NCBI GenBank assembly: GCA_964586145.1
Contig: CAZPHH010000019.1
Coordinates: 1-62,020, forward strand
Reading direction: 5' to 3'
DNA length: 62,020 nucleotides
Origin: JAFGJQ01 sp964586145
GTDB taxonomy: Bacteria > Planctomycetota > Phycisphaerae > UBA1845
A program made the translations under genes and the position numbers. Shown here piece after piece: positions 9,497 through 18,635 of the stretch. The notes beneath the pieces were generated by a model that saw only the letters and a list, made by a program, of their open reading frames with translations, was not told where the DNA came from and made no database searches. Positions within the stretch are counted from its first letter, which is position 1; each line of letters starts with the position of its first letter.

Positions 9497-11473
9497 ATGT
9501 CCATACACGGTCCCATCGTTGTTCCGGAATACCTCCGCCTGCGGGAGCGGGCGCAGCGTCGCGATTGGCTGATCCAGGCGGCGGCCGTGGGGAGCGCCCT
9601 GGCCGCGGTGATCGGCGCCGCGCTGCTGGTCGGGCCCATCAACCAGATTCGGAAGGACCACGAGCTGATCATCGACCCGTCGCAGATCGGGACGCTGCCG
9701 GCGGACATCTCGCTTGTGACCCAGATGGGCACCTTGCGGGGCCTGGCCATCGTGGTGGGCTTTGGCCGGGCGGAAGAACTCAAGCAGGAGGGGCGTTTCT
9801 TCGAGCTGATGCAACTGTCGAGCTGGCTGTGCAAGCTCGCCCCGCAGTTCGACAAGGTCTGGCAGTACCACGCCTGGAACCAGGCCTACAACATCTCCGT
9901 GAGCGAATACACCGCGGAGGGGCGCTGGCGGTGGGTGCAGAACGGCATCCGGCTGATCCGCGACCAGGGGCTGATCTACAACCCCAAATCCAACGGCCTT
10001 TACAAGGAGCTGGCCTACATCTTCTGGCACAAGATCGGCGACATCACGGACGACCACCACCTCAACTACAAGAGGGCGCTGGCCGTCCAGGTGGAATCCG
10101 TGCTCGGCGCCCGTCCGCCGGCCCTGACGGAAGAGGGGGAGATTGAGTGGTTTCGGCCGGTGGCCGAGGCCGATCCGGATGTAAAAGGGCTGATCGCGTC
10201 TGATCCGGCGGTGGCGCAATTCGTGCGGCGGCTGGCCGAGGTGGACCTGCATCCCGACGCCGGTCTGCTGACGTTCGTCGCCCGCCACATGCGGCCGGAG
10301 GCGGAGGTGCGGCGTCTGCGGCAAGACGCGGGCGCGGCGACGCAGGAGAAGATCAACGAGCGTCTTGCGGTCCTGCGAGACGAGGACGCCGCGGCGGCCC
10401 GCGACCGGTTGCTGGCCTCGCTGCGGGCCCGCGAGCTGGACGTCCAGTTCCGCATGGACGCGAAGTGGATGCTCCATCTCATGGAGAAATACGGCCCGGT
10501 GGACTGGCGGACGCCGTTCGGCCAGGCCCTGTACTGGGCGACGATGGGCGACGAGGTGACCCGGCGCGTCGCGAAGCTCGACCCCTCCGACGCCATGAAC
10601 ACGGCTCGGTTCATCATGTTTGCTCTTCAGAACACCGTGCAGCGCGGCCGCTACATTGTGGAGCCGGATTTCGACGAGCCGTTCAACTCGTTCCTCAACA
10701 TCCTGCCGGACCGGCGGTTCGTCGACCGAACACACGAAGCGTTCCTGGAGGTCGGGAAGCAGCAGGATGGGGACGATCCGGATTTCCGGGAAGGGACTTC
10801 CGGCCCGCGGTACTGGACCGGCCACGTCAACTTCCTGCGGGTGGCGATCCAGAACCTGTACTTCGAGGGCGACGCCCGGTCCATCGCCCGCGCCCGGCAT
10901 TACTACGAGTATCTGCGGGACTATGACCTGGACCAGGAGACGGGCGAGACGAAGCCGCAGTATCGCCAGCCGCTGGAGTCGTTCGTATTCAGCGTCTGGC
11001 GGGAAGCGGCCGAGACCTCGCGGTCGGCCACGGCGGCCATCGGGACACTGCTGGACCGGGCCCTGCGCGAGTTGAGCCTGGGCAACGCCGACGGCTTCGA
11101 GGCCGCCCTGGGGCGGGCGATCTGGGTGCATCGGAAGTACATGGAAGACCCCAAGACGGACCCGAACGACCGGCGCATGTTCCAGCCGTTCCCCCTGATG
11201 CTGCGGGACTGGGTTCGGGTGTTCATGCAGCTTGGGTCGCACTCCAGCTACATGAAGCACCGCCTCTGGGAGAGTCTCGATCTGGAAGTGCGTCAGGACG
11301 TGTATGACGACCTGCTGCCGGTGTTCGGCGTGATCTGCGAAGTCGAAGGCTGGGACATGGACAAGGCATTTCGCATTCCGCCCGGCATGGAGGAGGCCCG
11401 CCAGCGGCAGCCCAGGGCGCGTCAGCCCGTCCGCGACGTGGACTCCGAAGGCACGAAGGACTTCAGCCAATAA
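9497..11473 (+). CDS. Membrane-anchored large protein of unknown function in SPFH/ABC operon
   Basis: A 658-residue protein starting one base after the permease stop. One hydrophobic segment (about 27-48) follows a positively charged N-terminus (RLRERAQRRDW), so the bulk should face the periplasm. The rest is rich in Trp, Tyr, Leu and Arg in a helical pattern that could fold like a TPR-type solenoid (for example FELMQLSSWLCKLAPQFDKVW), but no repeat can be set out with confidence. No catalytic motif was recognised. Its position as the last gene of the SPFH/ABC set suggests an extracytoplasmic accessory subunit. The function is not known. Confidence 0.78.
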   Translation: MSIHGPIVVPEYLRLRERAQRRDWLIQAAAVGSALAAVIGAALLVGPINQIRKDHELIIDPSQIGTLPADISLVTQMGTLRGLAIVVGFGRAEELKQEGRFFELMQLSSWLCKLAPQFDKVWQYHAWNQAYNISVSEYTAEGRWRWVQNGIRLIRDQGLIYNPKSNGLYKELAYIFWHKIGDITDDHHLNYKRALAVQVESVLGARPPALTEEGEIEWFRPVAEADPDVKGLIASDPAVAQFVRRLAEVDLHPDAGLLTFVARHMRPEAEVRRLRQDAGAATQEKINERLAVLRDEDAAAARDRLLASLRARELDVQFRMDAKWMLHLMEKYGPVDWRTPFGQALYWATMGDEVTRRVAKLDPSDAMNTARFIMFALQNTVQRGRYIVEPDFDEPFNSFLNILPDRRFVDRTHEAFLEVGKQQDGDDPDFREGTSGPRYWTGHVNFLRVAIQNLYFEGDARSIARARHYYEYLRDYDLDQETGETKPQYRQPLESFVFSVWREAAETSRSATAAIGTLLDRALRELSLGNADGFEAALGRAIWVHRKYMEDPKTDPNDRRMFQPFPLMLRDWVRVFMQLGSHSSYMKHRLWESLDLEVRQDVYDDLLPVFGVICEVEGWDMDKAFRIPPGMEEARQRQPRARQPVRDVDSEGTKDFSQ

Positions 11474-11761
11474 GCGGCCGCGGACTGACGCGGCGATGAA
11501 AGGTTCGGAGGGTCAGGGCCGCCCCGGCCCGCGATCGGGGCTCCGCCGCCGGGCGGCGGGCGTGCTGCGGCGGTAGGTCCCTTCGAACACCACACTCCTT
11601 GAAGCCTCCCGCAAGTCCCATCGTCCCGGACCGGCGCGTGGAGGCGGTCGGCCAGGACCGCGAGGCTCCATCGCCGGACGCCTTCCGTCTGCCGACGATG
11701 ACCGAACGCGGCCTGGCGGCGGGCTCCGGCTCCCCTTTTCCATCCGCCGGGCGCGAGGGTC

Positions 11762-11789
11762 TTGCGTTTCATTCTCTCCATGCTATATT
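11762..11789 (+). promoter_or_regulatory. Candidate padR promoter
   Basis: TTGCGT (11762-11767), a 16-base spacer and TATATT (11784-11789) place the transcription start near 11796, about 23 bases before the padR ATG. The -10 lies inside the palindrome described next. Confidence 0.5.
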
Positions 11790-11805
11790 GTACCGGTGTA
11801 GTATA
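11784..11805 (+). promoter_or_regulatory. Palindromic operator overlapping padR -10 and start site
   Basis: A 22-base imperfect palindrome centred on ACCGGT, with outer arms TATA...TATA; 16 of 22 positions match their reverse complement. It covers the -10 box and the expected transcription start. PadR proteins usually repress their own promoters through such sites, so self-repression is the natural reading. Confidence 0.5.
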
Positions 11806-11818
11806 AGGACCCCTGCGG

Positions 11819-12364
11819 ATGCCTTCCAACGCCCCTTTGTCCAACGCCGACACCGCCCTTCTCGGCCTGCTGTGCGAAGGGCCCATGCACCCCTGGCAGA
11901 TTCAGGAGGTCGTGGAATACAGAGACATGCGATTTTGGACACACCTGTCCCAGTCCACCATCTACAAGCAACTCCGATCCCTCCAGAGGGACGGGCGGGT
12001 CCGTTGCCGCCCGATGGTCTGCGACGGCCGCCTGCGCAAGGTGTACTCGGTGACCCGGAAGGGACGGGAGGCGCTGCTCGCCAGGCTCCGCGAATGGCTG
12101 GCCGAGCCGGAGCACGTGAAGTGGCGGGTGGACCTGGCCACCTACAACCTCCACCTGTTGCCCCGCCGACAGGTCCTCGCGAGCCTGAAGACGTATCGCC
12201 GGAAACTGCAGGAGGGCATTGCCTGCTATCGGGAGCTTGACGCTTTCCTCGAATCGTGCGGATGTCCCGTCCACCACCGCGCCGTCGCCCGGCGTCCGGT
12301 CCACCTGCTGGAAGCGGAGATTCGCTGGCTGGACGAGTTTGTTGCCGAGTTGAAGCGACGGTGA
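11819..12364 (+). CDS. PadR-family transcriptional regulator
   Basis: A 181-residue protein. The N-terminal winged helix (about 8-85) has the PadR hallmarks: LLGLLCEGPMHPWQIQEVV, the recognition region LSQSTIYKQLRSLQRDG and the wing ending KVYSVTRKGREAL. The C-terminal helical region (about 90-181) is the usual dimerisation domain. AAGGA lies nine bases before the ATG. Its end overlaps the GTG of the UvrA-like gene by four bases (GTGA), so the two are translationally coupled. PadR regulators often control neighbouring drug- or stress-response genes, which fits a UvrA-like partner. The inducer is unknown. Confidence 0.92.
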   Translation: MPSNAPLSNADTALLGLLCEGPMHPWQIQEVVEYRDMRFWTHLSQSTIYKQLRSLQRDGRVRCRPMVCDGRLRKVYSVTRKGREALLARLREWLAEPEHVKWRVDLATYNLHLLPRRQVLASLKTYRRKLQEGIACYRELDAFLESCGCPVHHRAVARRPVHLLEAEIRWLDEFVAELKRR

Positions 12365-14646
12365 ACACGCGAAGCCACATCCACGTGCTGAACGCCCGTG
12401 CCCACAACCTCAAGGGCATTACGCTGGACATTCCGCGTGACCGGCTGGTGGTCTTCACCGGCGTTTCGGGGTCGGGCAAGTCTTCGCTGGTCTTCGACAC
12501 GTTGCACACGGAGGCCCAGCGCCAGCTCATCGAGACGTTCAGCTCCTTTGCCCGCCGGCGTTTGCCCAAGCTCTCCCGTCCGGATGTTGATGCCATCCAC
12601 AACCTCTCCACATCCATCGTGATCGATCAGAGGCGGATGGGCCGGACGCTCCGGTCCACGGTGGGGACGGCCACCGAGGTTTTCACGTATCTGCGCATGC
12701 TCTTCTCCCGGTGTGGGGACGTTCCGGGCCTGGCGTCGTTTCACTTCTCCTTCAATCATCCCGACGGCATGTGCCCGGCCTGCAAAGGTCTGGGCAAGTG
12801 CATCACCGTTGACACGCGCCTCCTGCTGGACATGCAGAAGACCCTGTATGACGGTGCGATCACCCACCCTGACTTCAAGGTCGGCGGCTGGAACTGGCGG
12901 GAGTTGGCGGCCATCGATCTCTTCGACGTTTACCGGCCGCTGCGCGATTTCTCCTCCGCCGAGCTGGACAAGCTGCTCTACGCGGAGGGCATCCCGATTA
13001 ACAGGCCGCATGGTGCGGGCACGTATTCCAGGACGTGGGAAGGCGTCGCCCGCAGACTCGAGAGGCTCTACGTCAGCAGTGCGGAGGATGAGTTGCCCGA
13101 GGCGAAGCGGAATGCCTACCAACGCTTCTTCACCTATGGGGACTGCGGCGCGTGCCGGGGTTTGCGGCTGAATCCACGGGCGCTGTCCGTGCGGGTGGCC
13201 GGCCGGTCCATCGGGGAGCTCGTGCCGATCGAGTTGCCCGAGCTGGACGCCTGGCTGGCGACGGTGGCCGGCCCGGTGGCCGAGCCGCTCGTACGCAAGA
13301 TGCGCGGCATCCTGTCGCACCTCATCGGCATCGGCGTGGGCTACCTGTCTCTCGGACGTGCGGTTTCCACCCTCTCCGGCGGGGAGAGCCAGCGTGTCAA
13401 GATGGCTCGCCAGCTCGATTGTGACCTTACGGGCCTGATGTACGTCCTGGACGAACCCTCCATCGGGCTCCACGCCCGCGACGTCGCCCAACTGATCCAC
13501 ATGCTCCACCGACTGCGGGACCAGGGCAACTCCGTGCTGGTCGTCGAGCACGAACCGGCCGTCATCTCGGCGGCGGACCACATCGTCGAGCTTGGGCCGG
13601 GCGCCGGACGTGACGGGGGCGAGGTCTGCTTCCAGGGGGGCCTCGAGGCGTTTTGCCAGTCGGGCTGCCGGACGGCTCGCCTGATGGACGGCGAACGTCG
13701 CGGGGTCGCACGGCCACGCCGTTGCGGTTCAGGCCGGTGGCGCATCCGCGATGCCCGGGTCCACAATCTTCAGGGGGTCGATGTTGACATTCCGCAGGGA
13801 GTGCTGGTCTGTATCACCGGTGTGGCCGGCAGCGGCAAGAGCAGCCTCGTGCATAAGGTGTTCGTGCGTCAGGTGCCGCAGGCGGTGGTCGTTGATCAGA
13901 ATCCCATCGGGCGGAGCAGCCGTTCCAGCCCCGCCACGTTTCTGGGCGTTCTTGACGACATTCGGAAGGTTTTCGCGCGGGCCACGGGGCGCCCGGCCTC
14001 GTTGTTCAGCTTCAACTCCGCCGGTGCCTGTCCCACATGCAAGGGGCAGGGCGCCGTCTCCGTTGAGATGAACTTCCTGGACGATGTTCAGGCGGAGTGT
14101 GGCGATTGCCACGGCCGGCGTTTCACGGACGCGGTCCTCGACCTGCGCTGGCAGGGCCGCAGCATCCACGACGTGCTCACGACGACCGCCCGCGAGGCGA
14201 CTGCGTTCTTCACGCAGGGCCGCATCCACGCGGCCCTGGAGTTGCTTTGTGAGGTCGGCCTGGACTACGTGACGCTCGGTCAGCCCGTCTCCACTCTGTC
14301 CGGCGGGGAATGCCAGCGGCTGAAGCTGGCGGCGGAGCTGGGCAGAACCGGCAATCTTTATGTTCTCGACGAGCCCACGACCGGCTTGCACCTGGCGGAC
14401 ATCGAACGGTTGATGGCCATCCTGGATCGCCTGGTGGAGGACGGCAATTCCGTGGTTGTGATTGAGCATAACCTCGAGGTCATCGCGCGGGCCGACTGGA
14501 TCATCGATCTGGGGCCCGAGGGCGGCAGCCGCGGCGGCCGGCTGATGGTGGCCGGGACGCCGGAACAGGTGGCTCGGTGCAGGACCGGCCACACCGGCCG
14601 CTATCTGCGTGAGTTCCTCGCATCGCCGGCGGTTGCGGAGGATTGA
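12361..14646 (+). CDS. Short UvrA-like ABC ATPase lacking the UvrB-binding domain
   Basis: The GTG at 12361 overlaps the padR stop and yields 761 residues starting VNTRSHIHVLNARAHNLKG, where UvrA homology begins. There are two ABC modules: Walker A GVSGSGKSS (about 34-42) with signature LSGGESQRVKM, and GVAGSGKSS with LSGGECQRLKL in the second half. Zinc-finger-like cysteine pairs are present (CPACKGLGKC, CGACRG, CPTCKGQG, CGDCHGR). True UvrA is about 940 residues. The missing 180 or so correspond mainly to the UvrB-binding region, as in UvrA2/DrrC-type proteins linked to resistance to DNA-binding drugs. Role inferred: a drug- or damage-tolerance ATPase under PadR control, not the main repair UvrA. 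Confidence 0.88.
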   Translation: MNTRSHIHVLNARAHNLKGITLDIPRDRLVVFTGVSGSGKSSLVFDTLHTEAQRQLIETFSSFARRRLPKLSRPDVDAIHNLSTSIVIDQRRMGRTLRSTVGTATEVFTYLRMLFSRCGDVPGLASFHFSFNHPDGMCPACKGLGKCITVDTRLLLDMQKTLYDGAITHPDFKVGGWNWRELAAIDLFDVYRPLRDFSSAELDKLLYAEGIPINRPHGAGTYSRTWEGVARRLERLYVSSAEDELPEAKRNAYQRFFTYGDCGACRGLRLNPRALSVRVAGRSIGELVPIELPELDAWLATVAGPVAEPLVRKMRGILSHLIGIGVGYLSLGRAVSTLSGGESQRVKMARQLDCDLTGLMYVLDEPSIGLHARDVAQLIHMLHRLRDQGNSVLVVEHEPAVISAADHIVELGPGAGRDGGEVCFQGGLEAFCQSGCRTARLMDGERRGVARPRRCGSGRWRIRDARVHNLQGVDVDIPQGVLVCITGVAGSGKSSLVHKVFVRQVPQAVVVDQNPIGRSSRSSPATFLGVLDDIRKVFARATGRPASLFSFNSAGACPTCKGQGAVSVEMNFLDDVQAECGDCHGRRFTDAVLDLRWQGRSIHDVLTTTAREATAFFTQGRIHAALELLCEVGLDYVTLGQPVSTLSGGECQRLKLAAELGRTGNLYVLDEPTTGLHLADIERLMAILDRLVEDGNSVVVIEHNLEVIARADWIIDLGPEGGSRGGRLMVAGTPEQVARCRTGHTGRYLREFLASPAVAED

Positions 14647-14649
14647 GTC

Positions 14650-15870
14650 ATGACCAGAACAAGACTGATCCGGCGCATTGGCGCGCATCTGGACCGTCTG
14701 TGCAACCGAATCACCGATCGCAGCACGGGAAGCCCCGGCAACCGGGCGGCGACGACCTATGTGCAAAAAACGCTTGAGTCCATGGGGTGGCAGGTCGAAT
14801 GCCCGGCGTTTCGTTGCATGGATTGGGTGGGCGGTCGGGTCCGATTGAAGGCCGGCACCGCTGCGTTCCGCGCCTATGCCGGCCCCTACTCTCTGCCGTT
14901 CGACGGCGAGGCGCCGCTGACGCAAGCCACGCGTCTGAGCGATCTGCGGAGGAAGGCCCTGGCCGGGAAGATCGTACTGATCCACGGCGGCCTTGCCCGC
15001 GAGCCGCTGTTCCCCAAGGGGTTCGTGTTCTACAACCCCGCAAGGCACCAGCAGATCATTCGTCGTCTGGAAGAGAAGCGGCCGGTCGCGATCATCGCCG
15101 CTACCGGCCGGCGGCCGGATCTCGTCGGGGCCCTTTACCCCTTTCCCATGTTCGAGGATGGTGATTTCGACATTCCCTCCGTCTACGTGAAGGATACGAC
15201 GGGGGTGAAGCTGCTCGGGCACGTTGGCAGGCCCGTTCGCCTGGCGTTTACGACCCGGCGCATACCGGCCCGGGGCCATAACGTGATTGCGACGAAACGG
15301 GGCTCCTGCCCGCAGCGCGTGGTTCTCACCGCCCACGTTGATGCCCGCAAGGGTACCCCCGGCGCCCTGGACGATGCCTCCGGCGTGGCGACCCTGCTGG
15401 CCGTCGGCGAGTTGCTGAGGGAGTACGCCGGGCAATTGACCGTGGAAATTGCCATCCTCAACGGTGAGGACTACTACGCGGCCTCCGGCCAGATGAACTA
15501 CTGGGCGGCCAACCAGGGCCGCTGGTCGGACATCCGTATAGCCGTCAACCTGGACGATGTGGGCTACCGCGTGGGCAAGACCGCGTACTCATTCTACGAG
15601 TGCCCGGGACCGTTACGGTTTTTCTGGGAGCGGCGGCTTTCCGAGCATCGAGGGCTTGTGCCCGGCAAGCCCTGGGTTCAGGGAGATCATTCGCTGTTTG
15701 TCATGAACGGTGTGCCGGCTGTGGCCTTCACGTCGGACAGAGACGATCACCTCATGAAGTCCGTGATTCATACGGCAAGGGATCGCGTCGAACAGGTCAA
15801 CCCTGCTGCTCTGGTCGAGCTCGCCGTGGCTGTGATGGAGTGCGTCACCGCCACGGGAGACGCCGTCTAA
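14650..15870 (+). CDS. M28-family zinc aminopeptidase-like protein, apparently cytoplasmic
   Basis: A 406-residue protein with the M28 metal-binding order: His in TAHVDARKG, the bridging Asp in GALDDASGV, the Glu pair region in NGEDYY, Asp in NLDDVG and a final His in SVIHTARD. Residues about 80-210 form the PA-like insert typical of the family. No signal peptide is present (MTRTRLIRRIGAHLDRL), although most M28 peptidases are exported. It starts three bases after the UvrA-like gene, so it belongs to the PadR operon. Together they may form a drug- or peptide-resistance cassette, for instance acting on a peptidic antibiotic. That is an inference from context only. Confidence 0.85.
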   Translation: MTRTRLIRRIGAHLDRLCNRITDRSTGSPGNRAATTYVQKTLESMGWQVECPAFRCMDWVGGRVRLKAGTAAFRAYAGPYSLPFDGEAPLTQATRLSDLRRKALAGKIVLIHGGLAREPLFPKGFVFYNPARHQQIIRRLEEKRPVAIIAATGRRPDLVGALYPFPMFEDGDFDIPSVYVKDTTGVKLLGHVGRPVRLAFTTRRIPARGHNVIATKRGSCPQRVVLTAHVDARKGTPGALDDASGVATLLAVGELLREYAGQLTVEIAILNGEDYYAASGQMNYWAANQGRWSDIRIAVNLDDVGYRVGKTAYSFYECPGPLRFFWERRLSEHRGLVPGKPWVQGDHSLFVMNGVPAVAFTSDRDDHLMKSVIHTARDRVEQVNPAALVELAVAVMECVTATGDAV

Positions 15871-15907
15871 GCGTTCGGGCGCCACGCTGCGGGCTCCGAC
15901 GTGCGAC

Positions 15908-18022
15908 CTACTTCGCCGGAACGCCCAACTGCGTCATCAGGTACGCCCATGTGTCCACGGCTTCCTCGATTCGCTTGGAGAGCGGCTTGCCCTGGCCGTG
16001 GCCGGCCTTTTCCTCCACGCGCAGCAGGATCGGCCGTTTGCTGCCGGTGGCATGTTGCAGGGCGGCTGCCATTTTGAAGGCGTGCATCGGCTGTACCCGG
16101 CTGTCGGAGGCGCCGGTGGTCAGGAGCACGGACGGGTAGTCCACGCCGTCCTTCACGTGGTGGTAGGGCGAGGAGGCGTAGAGCCACCGGAACTGCTCCG
16201 GATCCTCGGCCGAGCCGTATTCCGGAATCCACAGCCGGGCGATGGCGAAGTGGTGATAGCGGACCATGTCGAGCAGCGGCACGGCGCAGACCACCGCCTG
16301 GAACAGCTCGGGACGCTGCACCAGGCACGCCCCGACGAGCAGTCCGCCGTTGCTGCCGCCCATGATCGCCAGTCTCTCGGGGCGGGTGTAGCCCAGCCGG
16401 ATGAGTGTCTCCGCGGCCGCGATGAAGTCGTCGTAGACGTTCTGTTTCTTCTCCAGGCGGCCCGCCTCGTGCCATTCCTTGCCGAACTCACCGCCGCCGC
16501 GGATGTTTGCGATGACGTAGACGCCGCCGGCCTCCAGCCACGGAATCTGCCGCGTGGAGAACCCGGGCGTCATGCTCGCGTCGAACCCGCCGTACCCATA
16601 GAGGAGGGTCGGGTTGTCGCCGTTGCGCTCCAGGTCCTTCCGGCTGATGATGAACATGGGCACCTGCGTGCCGTCCCTGGAGGTGTACCACACCTGCTCC
16701 GTCTGGAACTGCGTGAAGTCTGCATTCACTTCGGCCTGCTCCAGCACGTCCAGCGTGTCGGTGCTGATCTGGTATCGGAAGTTCGTCGGAGGATACGCGA
16801 AGGACTGGAACGAGAAGAACATCTCGTCGCCGTCCGGTTCGCCGTTCACGCCGCCGGCAGTGCCCAGCGTGGGCAGGTCGAACTCCTTGAGGAGCCTCCC
16901 GTCCAGTGAGTACATGAGCAGCCGTGAATGCACGTCCTCCGACACCATCACGAACAACCTTCCGCCGATGATCGAAGAACTCTCGATCACGCCGCGCTGC
17001 TGCGGAATGACGTCAACCCAGTTGTCCGGGCCGGGCTCATCCACGGGCGCGCGGACGATGCGGTAGCGCGGCGCCTCCACGTTGGTTTTCAGGTAGAGCA
17101 TGCCGTCGTACGTGTCGCCGCCGGTCAGGCCGTCCTGCCCCTCGACGATCGGCCGGAACGACTCACGGGACCCGGCCGGCCGGATGTACAGGTCGTTCTT
17201 TGCCCAATCAACCGTGCGGCCGAGCAGGACGTATCGGCGGTCCGAGGTGAGCGACACGCTCAACATTTCCTCCTTCGTTCGCAGGTCGCCGATGACCAGC
17301 GGATCGTTGCGCCAGTTGTCGCCCAGGCGGTGGTGGTAGAGCTTCTTGTAGTAGTTCTCGTCTCCTTCCGGCACCGTGCCCGGCTCGGGATAGCGGGTGT
17401 AGAGGAATCCCTTGTAGTCCGGGTCCCAGGCAATGCTGCTGTATCGCGTGTGCGGAATGACGTCGTCCAGGTGTCGCCCGGTGACCACGTCAAGCACGTA
17501 GAGCGTACTCTTCTCCGAGCCGCCCTCGCTCTTGCCGTATGCGATCAGGGACGCATCCGGCGTCGGCCGCATCCAGTCCAGGGCCACGGTGCCGTCTTCG
17601 CTCCACGTGTTGGGATCCAGGATCGGACGGGCGGGCGCGGTGTGGCTCCCGTCGCGGACAAAGACCACCGCCTGGTTCTGGTTGCCCTCTCGCTTGCGGA
17701 ACAGGTATCGCGTCTGGTACACGGCGGGCCGGGAGATCTGCGTGTACGTCAGCAGCTCCGTCAGCCGCTTCTCCAGGTGCGGGCGGTGCGGGGCGGCGTC
17801 GAGGAACGTTCGGGCGTATCGGTGCTGGGCGGCCAGCCAGGCGTCGACCTCCGGGTCGTCTTCGTTTTCCAGCCATCGGTACGGGTCGGCAACCTGCACG
17901 CCGTGGATCGTCTCCACGACGTCCAGCCGCTTCGTCTGCGGGGCGGTCTGGCATCCCGCCGTAACGAGCCCCGTCACCAGCAGCACCGATATGCGATCGA
18001 CTCTCCGCACGTTGCTACACAT
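15908..18022 (-). CDS. Prolyl oligopeptidase family serine peptidase (S9), lipoprotein
   Basis: A 704-residue protein starting at the ATG at 18022, which gives a lipoprotein signal with lipobox TAGC (Cys about 24). The longer frame to 18109 adds residues that spoil the signal. The N-terminal domain begins with VADPYRWLEN, typical of S9A peptidases, followed by a beta-propeller region. The C-terminal alpha/beta hydrolase carries the nucleophile in GGSNGG, the Asp in GASDSRV and the His in KAGHGQG. It cleaves short peptides after proline and is here tethered to a membrane. It is convergent with the M28 gene, 37 bases apart, and both are peptidases, but they are on opposite strands and need not be co-regulated. 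Confidence 0.93.
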   Translation of the reverse strand: MCSNVRRVDRISVLLVTGLVTAGCQTAPQTKRLDVVETIHGVQVADPYRWLENEDDPEVDAWLAAQHRYARTFLDAAPHRPHLEKRLTELLTYTQISRPAVYQTRYLFRKREGNQNQAVVFVRDGSHTAPARPILDPNTWSEDGTVALDWMRPTPDASLIAYGKSEGGSEKSTLYVLDVVTGRHLDDVIPHTRYSSIAWDPDYKGFLYTRYPEPGTVPEGDENYYKKLYHHRLGDNWRNDPLVIGDLRTKEEMLSVSLTSDRRYVLLGRTVDWAKNDLYIRPAGSRESFRPIVEGQDGLTGGDTYDGMLYLKTNVEAPRYRIVRAPVDEPGPDNWVDVIPQQRGVIESSSIIGGRLFVMVSEDVHSRLLMYSLDGRLLKEFDLPTLGTAGGVNGEPDGDEMFFSFQSFAYPPTNFRYQISTDTLDVLEQAEVNADFTQFQTEQVWYTSRDGTQVPMFIISRKDLERNGDNPTLLYGYGGFDASMTPGFSTRQIPWLEAGGVYVIANIRGGGEFGKEWHEAGRLEKKQNVYDDFIAAAETLIRLGYTRPERLAIMGGSNGGLLVGACLVQRPELFQAVVCAVPLLDMVRYHHFAIARLWIPEYGSAEDPEQFRWLYASSPYHHVKDGVDYPSVLLTTGASDSRVQPMHAFKMAAALQHATGSKRPILLRVEEKAGHGQGKPLSKRIEEAVDTWAYLMTQLGVPAK

Positions 18023-18594
18023 GGCAGCATCCTCGACAAAACCACCTACTGCAGCCGGCGCGTCCGGCCACCCGCAGCGCACTATGCGGCGCGAGCTTCC
18101 ATCGGGCAAGACGGCACGTCGTAAGAACCACCGTATCCGCGAAAGATTTTGTCAGACGTCATGAGAGCGCGCACCGCCATGGCGGCACCGGCTTCTTTCC
18201 GCGTCGAGCGGTGTTGTGCTGGGGGGACGCCCGTACGCGGCGTGGCCGGAGCCTCGTTGTGCTTTGCCCGCGCGGGCTCGCTGTCGCGAGTTGCCGCCGG
18301 GCGGATCGCAGCAAGGGCCTGTTCTGGGCCGATTGCCCGCGGCCCGCTCCCAAGCGGCACGATGAGCCCACCGGCGCGCGTGGGCATCGGGGCCAGTGGA
18401 TCGCGCTGGAGGGGTGTACGAATTCGCCCATTCATGCAATGCATAATGCACACATAAGATGCAGAACCCATATCTCACTGTATTCCATAAGGTTGCGGCA
18501 TTTGTTGCACATAATGATGAGCATTGGTGTCCATATTTGGAGTAGAGTGTGAGGAATATTGGCAACCATATGGGTCTTGGACCGAAGAGATATG
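18023..18594 (+). other. Intergenic region upstream of argR with AT-rich control segment
   Basis: No convincing gene. The first 400 bases have the base composition of the flanking genes but no supported frame. From about 18420 the sequence turns AT-rich and contains repeated TGCAT/ATGCA words, including a perfect 11-base palindrome TGCAT-A-ATGCA at 18440-18450 followed by two more ATGCA words. These may be binding sites for ArgR, but they do not match the E. coli ARG box closely. Confidence 0.4.
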
Positions 18595-18623
18595 TTGCAT
18601 TGACAAGCATAATAAGCTATAGT
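18595..18623 (+). promoter_or_regulatory. Candidate argR promoter giving a nearly leaderless transcript
   Basis: TTGCAT (18595-18600), a 17-base spacer and TATAGT (18618-18623). Transcription would begin near 18630, only a few bases before the ATG at 18634. No ribosome site is visible before that ATG, which agrees with leaderless initiation. Confidence 0.45.
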
Positions 18624-18635
18624 GTCCGTCACTAT
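18619..18635 (+). promoter_or_regulatory. Inverted repeat over argR -10 and start codon
   Basis: Perfect six-base arms ATAGTG and CACTAT separated by TCCGT. The repeat spans the -10 box, the expected transcription start and the first bases of the ATG, a good place for an autoregulatory operator. Confidence 0.45.

Larger units (their letters stand above)
11474..11818 (+). other. Intergenic region between the exporter operon and padR
   Basis: About 345 bases with no convincing gene. It holds a short GC hairpin near 11544-11560 (CCGCCG/CGGCGG) without a T-run, so it is only a weak terminator candidate. The padR promoter and operator occupy the last 60 bases. Confidence 0.5.

Noticed and set aside
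11513..12617. Minus-strand genes opposite padR
   Set aside because: The frames are Arg/Pro-rich shadows and conflict with a clear PadR regulator and its promoter.
18149..18552. Small genes upstream of argR
   Set aside because: Several short frames exist on both strands but none has a ribosome site, domain or plausible composition.
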